From contig CACYWP010000001.1 of the NCBI GenBank assembly GCA_902778135.1, positions 148,104-212,103 of the forward strand: a stretch of 64,000 bases of DNA, in the 5' to 3' direction. The notes under the pieces were generated by a model, which saw nothing but the letters and a program-made list of their open reading frames with translations, ran no database searches and was not told the origin of the DNA. This DNA comes from an uncultured Coriobacteriaceae bacterium. Its GTDB lineage: Bacteria; Actinomycetota; Coriobacteriia; Coriobacteriales; Atopobiaceae. Of the stretch, positions 58,221 through 64,000 are shown piece after piece (positions within the stretch are counted from its first letter, which is position 1; each line of letters opens with the position of its first letter). Made by a program: the position numbers and the translations under genes.

Positions 58221-60581
58221 ATGCGCAGGTTCCCAGTCAAGAGACATCCGGTGCTGCTGGCGCTCGCCCTCCTGGCGGCGATGCTGACGCCGACGGTGGC
58301 GTTCGCGGACGACGTCGTGACGGTCTACCGGATGTACAACACCAAGACCTCCGAGCACCTCTACACCACGTCGCAGGCCGAATACGATGCCTGCGGGAAG
58401 GGCGCGTATGCCGACTGGCGCGCCGAGGGCGTCGGTTGGTATGCGCCACCGGCAGGCGAGGGCGCCCCGGTCTGGCGCCTCTACAACAAGGGCCTGGGCG
58501 ACCATCACTACACCAGCAAAGCCAATGAGCGCGACATGCTCGTCAACCAGTTCGGGTGGAGGCAGGAGGTCGTCGCGTTCCATTCCGCCGCGGCGGACGA
58601 CGAGGCGTCCCTGCCGCTTTACAGGCTCTACAACGGCCGCTTGAAGAAGGGCCAGCATCACTACACGACAAGCGAGTCCGAGCGTGACGTGCTGGTCTCC
58701 CGCCATGGCTGGCGCAACGAGGGCGTGGGCTTCTATGGGGTGGACCCGGAGAGGCTGGATGATGACCCAACGGGGCTCGGGGAGCCGACCGTCTCGCTGC
58801 ACGAGGATGGGACGCCGCGCACTATCGTGGGGACCTTCACCGAGACGCGCGTCCATGACGAATGGGGCGCGGCCGCCGTGCTGAACGACCTGGCGCCCTG
58901 CTTCGGTCCGGGCTTCCATGTCGACGCGACGCGCATCGGCAAGGCCGAGGTCAGAGATGGCCAGGATGGCGAGTGCGTCTATCGGTATGCCCCGATGGTC
59001 GATGGGGTTGCGGTGTACGGCTCGCAGATCGTGATGTCGGTGGGCGACGACGGCCTGGTCAGCGGCCTCTACTCCTCCTACGACCCCGACATCCTGGGCG
59101 TTGACACCCAGCCTGGCATCGACGAGGCCTCCGCGGAGGCGGCCGTCGCATCGTCGGTGCGTGCCGACCTCGGCGACATGGCCGACGAGGTCGAGTTGTC
59201 GTACGAGACGAACCTCGTCATAGATGCCGTCGACGAGGGGGTCGAGCCCGAGCTGGTCTACCAGGTCGTCGTCAGCGACGCCCGACGAGACGACGGGGAG
59301 CCCCTCGACCTCGCGGGGGATGACGACGGCGTCGTGACCGAGGTGGAGAGCCTCGACGAGGCGGAGCTCTACGGTCCCGACCGCCAGGACGTGGAGTACC
59401 TTCCGGTCGTCAACGGGACCTACTTCGTCAGGGCCAACGGCCAACGGGGAACGGCTGGCGAGGTGACCAGGTCGATTTCCGGCGAGGCGCTGTCACTGGC
59501 TGCCGCGTCCACGAGCAACTCATGGACCCCCACGAGCATCAGGGCCATGGACGAGCTGGGGTCGTATCGCGTGCTGGGCGTCCACAGGGACCGCAATGGC
59601 ACCTACATGCTCAACGACGCCCTGAGGTGCATCGTCACCTATCGGTTCGAGTACACCTACGACAACCTGTGGGACAGGCTGATCGACCGCGGGAGCTTCA
59701 CCTATCCCGGGAAGGTCGTCAAGGGCACGTCGTTCAGCCGGACGGCCGTGTCCGTCACCGCCAACATCCGCTCGGCCTTCGACTTCTACTGGTTCAACCT
59801 GGGGCTTCGGGCCCCCGATGGCGATGGCATGGTGGTCAGGGTCAGCTATGGGCGCAAGAACTGGGAGAACGCGGGATGGAACTACATCGCCCAGCAGTTC
59901 GAGTTCGGCGACAGGGGAGGGCTGACCAAGGCGCTTGACGTCGCGGGCCACGAGTACACCCACGCGGTCATCTTCTACGTCCTGGGAGGCATGGACGACA
60001 GCCACGCCTGCCCGCTGAGCTCCGGCGAGCAGGGAGCCCTGAACGAGGGTCTTGCCGACGTCATGGGTAGCCTCATCGAGGGCAAGAGCGGCTATGGCCG
60101 ATGGATGCACTCCGAGGACACGGGCGGCGACATGCGCTCGATGGCGGATCCGGCCGACTACGGCTACGAGGTCGACGGATCGTACCAGCCCTGCGCCGCG
60201 ACGTATGGCTCTCGCTACCGCGGGACGGGGGACTATGGAGGCGTGCACCTCAACAGCACCATCTTCAGCCACGCGGCCTATCTCATGATGAACGACTCGC
60301 GCCTCAGGGGCATCTCGAGCGAGCGATGGGCCAAGGTGTTCTATCGGGCCATCCGGACGCTGCAGACCGACTCGACCTTCTCCGACGCACGCGGCTGCAC
60401 CTATGCGGCGGCGTGGCGCAACGGGTTTACGAAGAAGCAGCTCAAGGCCGTCGCCGATGCCTTCGACAAGGTGGGCGTCGAGGGGATCGGGTCGGTCACG
60501 GACGAGCGCTTCCAGTCCTACCTCGACCGCTACCGCCCCAATCCGGGAGGCGGGGAGGATTGGACGGAAGGTTCGCGCTAG
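58221..60581 (+). CDS. Secreted M4 metalloprotease 3, no C-terminal domain
   Basis: It has 786 residues from ATG 58221 (GGAGCAGGG upstream). The signal peptide ends at VAFA. Three DUF5648-type repeats, a propeptide, then M4 with HEYTH at 577-581, GALNEGLADVMGSLIE and GGVHLNSTIFSHAAYLM with His676. After the last M4 helix there is only a short Gly-rich stretch (PNPGGGEDWTEGSR) where proteases 1 and 2 continue into beta domains. The stop is 4 bp before palindromic element B, so the end may have been cut by that element or by a deletion with it. Confidence 0.9.
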   Translation: MRRFPVKRHPVLLALALLAAMLTPTVAFADDVVTVYRMYNTKTSEHLYTTSQAEYDACGKGAYADWRAEGVGWYAPPAGEGAPVWRLYNKGLGDHHYTSKANERDMLVNQFGWRQEVVAFHSAAADDEASLPLYRLYNGRLKKGQHHYTTSESERDVLVSRHGWRNEGVGFYGVDPERLDDDPTGLGEPTVSLHEDGTPRTIVGTFTETRVHDEWGAAAVLNDLAPCFGPGFHVDATRIGKAEVRDGQDGECVYRYAPMVDGVAVYGSQIVMSVGDDGLVSGLYSSYDPDILGVDTQPGIDEASAEAAVASSVRADLGDMADEVELSYETNLVIDAVDEGVEPELVYQVVVSDARRDDGEPLDLAGDDDGVVTEVESLDEAELYGPDRQDVEYLPVVNGTYFVRANGQRGTAGEVTRSISGEALSLAAASTSNSWTPTSIRAMDELGSYRVLGVHRDRNGTYMLNDALRCIVTYRFEYTYDNLWDRLIDRGSFTYPGKVVKGTSFSRTAVSVTANIRSAFDFYWFNLGLRAPDGDGMVVRVSYGRKNWENAGWNYIAQQFEFGDRGGLTKALDVAGHEYTHAVIFYVLGGMDDSHACPLSSGEQGALNEGLADVMGSLIEGKSGYGRWMHSEDTGGDMRSMADPADYGYEVDGSYQPCAATYGSRYRGTGDYGGVHLNSTIFSHAAYLMMNDSRLRGISSERWAKVFYRAIRTLQTDSTFSDARGCTYAAAWRNGFTKKQLKAVADAFDKVGVEGIGSVTDERFQSYLDRYRPNPGGGEDWTEGSR

Positions 60582-60585
60582 GCGA

Positions 60586-60773
60586 CCCCGAACCCGCCCG
60601 GGGGCACGCAGCCCCTGCCGGCTCCCCTCGGGCAGGGACGCCCTCCTCGCACGACGCGGCAGCTGCGGAATCGCTCGCTGACGCTCGCTAGGTCCCCGCT
60701 CCCGCCGTGCCGCGCGCGACGGCCGGCCTCATAGGAGCCGCCAGGGGCCGCGTGCCCCCGGGCGGGTTCGGGG
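60586..60773 (-). repeat. Palindromic intergenic element, copy B (inverted relative to copy A)
   Basis: A 188-bp element. Arms 60586-60625 and 60734-60773 are inverted repeats of 40 bp with 38 matches. Core 60626-60733 is about 93% identical to copy A read on the other strand, including the invariant stretch from GGACCTAGCGAGCG to TTCCGCAGCTGCCG. Arm bases next to the core resemble copy A; the outer 20 or so do not, yet each copy pairs with itself. The surrounding 60582-61001 also holds the rpsB promoter and leader, with no gene. Confidence 0.9.
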
Positions 60774-60829
60774 CCGCACGTCCTGTGGGTCCTGTGCAGC
60801 TTGTGTGTTTTCGACAGAACTCGTTCAGC

Positions 60830-60859
60830 TCGACACAAGGGCGCGCTTGCTGGTATACT
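60830..60859 (+). promoter_or_regulatory. Promoter of rpsB-tsf
   Basis: TCGACA (60830-60835), an 18-bp spacer and TATACT (60854-60859). The predicted leader is about 135 bases, long enough for S2 autoregulation, though no known leader motif was recognised. Confidence 0.65.
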
Positions 60860-61001
60860 TCTCGATTGCTGTGCATCCGCACGGCATCAATTCGCACGCG
60901 TGGGCGACCCCAAGGCCACGGTGCCCGAGGCACACAGCCGAGTCTCGGGTGGCAGGAGGGGGCAGACCCCATGCGGAGGACCAACCACAGGAGGTTAGAA
61001 C

Positions 61002-61763
61002 ATGGCTGTGAAGATCAACATCAGGACCCTGCTCGAGGCCGGCTGCCACTACGGTCACCAGACCCGCCGCTGGAACCCCAAGATGAAGCCCTACATCTTC
61101 GGCGAGCGCAACGGCATCTACATCCTCGACCTCAAGCAGACCGTCATCGACGCCGACCGCGCCTACAGCTTCCTCAAGGACACCGCCTCCAAGGGCGGCA
61201 GCGTCCTGTTCGTCGGCACCAAGAAGCAGGCCCAGGAGCCCATCGCCACCCAGGCCGACCGTTGCGACATGCCCTACATCAACCAGCGCTGGCTGGGCGG
61301 CATGCTGACCAACTTCGTCACCATGCGCTCCCGCATCGACCGCATGGAGGAGCTCGAGGCCATGGTCGCCGACGGCCGCATGGCTGCCCGCGGCAAGAAG
61401 GAGCAGGCCGTCCTGACCAAGGAGCTGGAGAAGCTGCAGCGCAACCTCGGCGGCGTCCGCAACATGCATGCCCTGCCGCAGGCCATCTTCGTCGTCGACA
61501 CCAAGCGCGAGGAGATCGCCATCAAGGAGGCCAACCGCCTGCACATCCCCGTCGTGGGCCTGCTGGACACCAACTCCGACCCCGACGTCATCGACTACGG
61601 CATCCCCGCGAACGACGACGCCATCCGCTCGGTCAACCTGATGTGCGAGCTGGTTGCCGACGCCGTCCTGGCCGGTTCCGGCAAGGAGCAGATCTCCGAG
61701 GCCGAGATGGCCGCCGGCGAGACCACCCCGGCCGTCGAGGTCGAGGCCCCCGCAGCCGAGTAA
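61002..61763 (+). CDS. rpsB: 30S ribosomal protein S2
   Basis: It has 253 residues, behind AGGAGG. It starts [20 protein letters not shown] and has [20 protein letters not shown] and the typical [13 protein letters not shown]. The acidic Ala/Glu tail is normal. It is first in rpsB-tsf. Confidence 0.98.
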   Translation: MAVKINIRTLLEAGCHYGHQTRRWNPKMKPYIFGERNGIYILDLKQTVIDADRAYSFLKDTASKGGSVLFVGTKKQAQEPIATQADRCDMPYINQRWLGGMLTNFVTMRSRIDRMEELEAMVADGRMAARGKKEQAVLTKELEKLQRNLGGVRNMHALPQAIFVVDTKREEIAIKEANRLHIPVVGLLDTNSDPDVIDYGIPANDDAIRSVNLMCELVADAVLAGSGKEQISEAEMAAGETTPAVEVEAPAAE

Positions 61764-61806
61764 CGCACGCACGCATACCAACGACTTCCCCAAGGAGGAA
61801 CCACCA

Positions 61807-62679
61807 ATGGCTCAGGTAACCGCCGCTATGGTCAAGGAGCTTCGCCAGATCACCGACGCCCCCATGATGGAGTGCAAGAAGGCCCTCGTCGAGGCTGACG
61901 GCGACATCGACAAGGCTATCGACGTCCTGCGCGTCAACGGCCTCGCCAAGGCCGTCAAGAAGGCCGGCCGCGACACCAACGAGGGCACCATCGCCGCCTA
62001 CATCAGCGAGGACGGCAAGGTCGGCTCCCTCATCGAGGTCTCCTGCGAGACCGACTTCGTGGCCACCAACGCCAAGTTCAAGGGCTTCGTGAACGACCTC
62101 GCCAAGGTCGTCGCCGAGTGCGACCCCGCAGACGTCGAGGCCTTCATGGCCTGCCCGATGAACGACGGCACCGTCGACGAGGCCCTCAAGGAGAGCATCT
62201 TCGTCATCGGCGAGAACCAGAAGGTCGTCCGCTTCGTCCGCACCACGGTCGAGAACGGCGCCATCGCCAGCTACGTGCACCACGACGGCAAGCATGCCTG
62301 CCTCGTCGAGTTCTCCTTCGACAACGCCGCCACTGCCGACAACGACGACTTCAAGACCTTCGCGCACGACGTCGCGATGCAGGTCATCGCCTCCGACCCC
62401 ATCTCCGCCCGTCGTGAGGACATCCCCGAGGACGTCATCGAGCACGAGAAGGAGATCTATCGTGCCCAGGCTGCCGACTCCGGTCGTCCCGAGAAGTTCT
62501 GGGATGGCATCGTCAACGGCCGCCTGAAGAAGTTCTTCCAGGAGCGCGCCCTGACCGAGCAGGTCTTCGTCAAGGACAGCAACGTGACCGTCGGCGAGCT
62601 GGCCGCCAAGGTCGCCAAGGAGCTGGGCGACGACATCAAGGTCGTCTCCTTCCTGCGCTACAACTTCGGCGAGGAGTAA
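61807..62679 (+). CDS. tsf: Elongation factor Ts
   Basis: The nucleotide exchange factor for EF-Tu. It has 290 residues from ATG 61807 (AAGGAGGAACCACC). The N-terminal TDAPMMECKKALVEADGDID is the family signature, and VSCETDFVATN marks the core. A terminator follows 20 bases after the stop. Confidence 0.98.
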   Translation: MAQVTAAMVKELRQITDAPMMECKKALVEADGDIDKAIDVLRVNGLAKAVKKAGRDTNEGTIAAYISEDGKVGSLIEVSCETDFVATNAKFKGFVNDLAKVVAECDPADVEAFMACPMNDGTVDEALKESIFVIGENQKVVRFVRTTVENGAIASYVHHDGKHACLVEFSFDNAATADNDDFKTFAHDVAMQVIASDPISARREDIPEDVIEHEKEIYRAQAADSGRPEKFWDGIVNGRLKKFFQERALTEQVFVKDSNVTVGELAAKVAKELGDDIKVVSFLRYNFGEE

Positions 62680-62699
62680 GACTCGCATCGCAGCAGACG

Positions 62700-62730
62700 G
62701 GGGCCGGCACGGAGGTGTCGGCCCCTTTTT
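62700..62730 (+). terminator. Terminator of rpsB-tsf
   Basis: GGGGCCGGCAC (62700-62710) pairs with GTGTCGGCCCC (62715-62725; one G-T pair), loop of 4, then TTTTT. Confidence 0.93.
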
Positions 62731-62742
62731 CATGCCTCGGAC

Positions 62743-62798
62743 GCGGGTCGGCCCGACCAGGGGGTCGGCCACGATGGCGTGGCCTTGGCCGAACCCGC
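62743..62798. other. Possible three-way-junction structure between tsf and pyrH
   Basis: An outer stem GCGGGTCGGCC (62743-62753) with GGCCGAACCCGC (62787-62798, one bulge) encloses two adjacent hairpins: CGACC/GGTCG (62754-62767) and GCCAC/GTGGC (62768-62783). It lies after the tsf terminator. No known RNA family was recognised. GC-rich DNA can give such pairing by chance. The rest of 62731-62954 shows a weak TACACT box near 62898 and no gene. Confidence 0.35.
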
Positions 62799-62954
62799 TG
62801 GTCGCGGCGTCCATGGGCATCGAAGGGGTCATGACCTCTCACATGGTGTTGCTGTCTGCTCGCAGCTCTTGTGAGGGGGAGGGCACACGGCCTTTGCTAC
62901 ACTCTTTTGGATACTGCGTGTCGCCTCGTGCGGCACAGGGAGAAGGAGGGTCTC

Positions 62955-63680
62955 TTGGCAGACTACAAATACAGACGCGTCCTGCTCAAGCTTTCGGGCG
63001 AAGCGCTGATGGGCAGCCGCTACTTCGGCATCGATCCGGAGGTGCCGCAGCGCATTGCCGAGCAGATCAAGCCAGCCTATGACGACGGCGTCCAGATCGC
63101 CGTGGTCGTGGGTGGAGGCAACATCTATCGCGGTCTCGAGGGTGCCGCCGAGGGCATGGACCGCGCGCAGGGCGACAACATGGGCATGCTGGCCACGGTC
63201 ATCAACTCCCTGGCGCTGCAGGACTGCTTCGAGAAGAACGGCTTCGACTGCCGCGTGATGAGCGCGATAGAGATGCATGCCATCTCCGAGACCTACATTC
63301 GCCGCCGCGCCATCCGCCACCTCGAGAAGGGGCGCATCACCATCTTCGCGGCCGGCACCGGCAACCCCTACTTCACGACCGACACCTGCGCTGCGCTGCG
63401 CGCCTGCGAGATCGGTGCGGACGTGCTGATGAAGGCCACCAAGGTCGATGGCATCTATGACAAGGATCCCGTCAAGCACCTCGACGCCAAGAAGTTCGAC
63501 GTCATCACCTACCGCGAGGTGCTGAAGAAGCGCCTGCAGGTGATGGACGCCACGGCGACGGCACTGTGCCAGGACAACAACATGCCCATCATGGTGTTCA
63601 ACATGGAGCAGGACGGGGCCATCGTGCGGGCGCTGCGGGGCGAGGCGGTAGGCACGACGGTCGTCGAAAACCTCGAGTGA
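62955..63680 (+). CDS. pyrH: UMP kinase
   Basis: Makes UDP from UMP. It has 241 residues from a TTG start behind GAAGGAGGGTC; the longer frame before it lacks a ribosome site. The amino acid kinase fold has [38 protein letters not shown] and [14 protein letters not shown]. It lies between tsf and frr, as in most bacteria. Confidence 0.97.
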   Translation: MADYKYRRVLLKLSGEALMGSRYFGIDPEVPQRIAEQIKPAYDDGVQIAVVVGGGNIYRGLEGAAEGMDRAQGDNMGMLATVINSLALQDCFEKNGFDCRVMSAIEMHAISETYIRRRAIRHLEKGRITIFAAGTGNPYFTTDTCAALRACEIGADVLMKATKVDGIYDKDPVKHLDAKKFDVITYREVLKKRLQVMDATATALCQDNNMPIMVFNMEQDGAIVRALRGEAVGTTVVENLE

Positions 63681-63760
63681 GGAACGATCTCGCAGGACAT
63701 GGCGTCTGCGGGTAGGTACGATTCTGACAACGCATCAACGAATAGCGAGGAGTCCAGGTT

Positions 63761-64000
63761 ATGAGCGAGTACACCGATTCTGCCAAGCGTCGCATGGACA
63801 AGGCCATCGATGCCCTCAAGGCCAACTTCGCCCGGGTCCGCACCGGCCGCGCCAACCCGCACGTGCTGGACGGCATCAGGGTCGACTACTACGGCGTGCC
63901 CACCCCCATCACCCAGCTGGCCGGCGTCAAGGTCCCCGAGGCCTCCATGCTGCTGGTGGAGCCCTGGGACAAGACGTCCCTGCGCGCCATCGAGAAGGCC
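63761..64000 (+). CDS. frr: Ribosome recycling factor, cut by window edge
   Basis: Splits post-termination ribosomes with EF-G. The visible 80 residues start MSEYTDSAKRRMDKAIDAL at ATG 63761 and include FARVRTGRANPHVLDGI and YYGVPTPITQLA, which are family signatures. GAGGAGTCC lies upstream. The C-terminal 105 or so residues are outside the window. Confidence 0.96.
   Translation, partial: MSEYTDSAKRRMDKAIDALKANFARVRTGRANPHVLDGIRVDYYGVPTPITQLAGVKVPEASMLLVEPWDKTSLRAIEKA

Noticed and set aside
52270..58730. Repeated short motifs at the start of the three protease genes as a possible CRISPR or direct repeat array
   Set aside because: The repeats are in-frame coding repeats of about 45 residues with a VYRxYN...HHYT pattern, not spacer-separated DNA repeats.

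Overview
The window comes from a high-GC, Gram-positive actinobacterial chromosome. Gene order and content best fit the class Coriobacteriia (Olsenella/Atopobium-like), which is an inference from context, not a database match. Nearly all of it is densely packed housekeeping DNA. The clear accessory block is at 52.1-60.8 kb.

Layout. (1) 1-4.9 kb, minus strand: an aromatic amino acid operon in transcription order DAHP synthase, tyrA, aroB, aroA, aroC (aroC runs off the left edge). (2) 5.2-7.3 kb: a CBS-containing family II pyrophosphatase and tRNA-Arg(CCG), both minus. (3) 7.4-14.4 kb: a P-type cation ATPase, an AcnA-type aconitase, a zinc-ribbon membrane protein and a cyclophilin. (4) 14.4-21.9 kb: a TPR membrane protein followed by the elongation cluster mreB-mreC-mreD-mrdA-rodA. 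(5) 22.0-30.9 kb: a DUF697 protein, a radical SAM/DUF2344 pair, rplU-rpmA, obgE-proB-nadD-yqeK-rsfS. (6) 31.0-34.3 kb, minus strand: dinB and a two-component system. (7) 34.4-37.0 kb: rpsP-khpA-rimM-trmD-lepB. (8) 37.1-44.9 kb: glyQ-glyS, a short N-domain-only homologue of the PPDK regulatory protein, ppdK and dgt. (9) 45.2-52.0 kb: rplS, rnhB, yraN, comM, dprA, trmFO and a XerC-like recombinase. (10) 52.1-60.6 kb: three tandem secreted M4 (thermolysin-like) metalloproteases, each starting with a triple DUF5648-type repeat. (11) 61.0-64.0 kb: rpsB-tsf-pyrH-frr (frr runs off the right edge).

The most unusual signals are these. A roughly 190-bp palindromic intergenic element occurs twice (44946-45138 and, inverted, 60586-60773). 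Its core is about 93% identical between copies. The outer arms differ in sequence between copies, yet each copy keeps near-perfect pairing of about 40 bp. Next is the tandem protease family, which has a nearly invariant N-terminal module, diverged catalytic parts and 1, 2 or 0 C-terminal beta domains. The copy with no C-terminal domain stops 4 bp before one of the palindromic elements. Third is the PPDK regulatory protein homologue, which lacks the whole P-loop kinase half although its target Thr is present in the neighbouring PPDK.

Transcription signals are mostly simple: sigma-A-like promoters with TAGAAT, TACAAT or TATACT -10 boxes ahead of rplU, rpsP, ppdK, rplS and rpsB, and GC-rich hairpin terminators after ppaC, rpmA, glyS, ppdK, rplS and tsf. 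All comparisons were made by eye. No database search or folding program was run.
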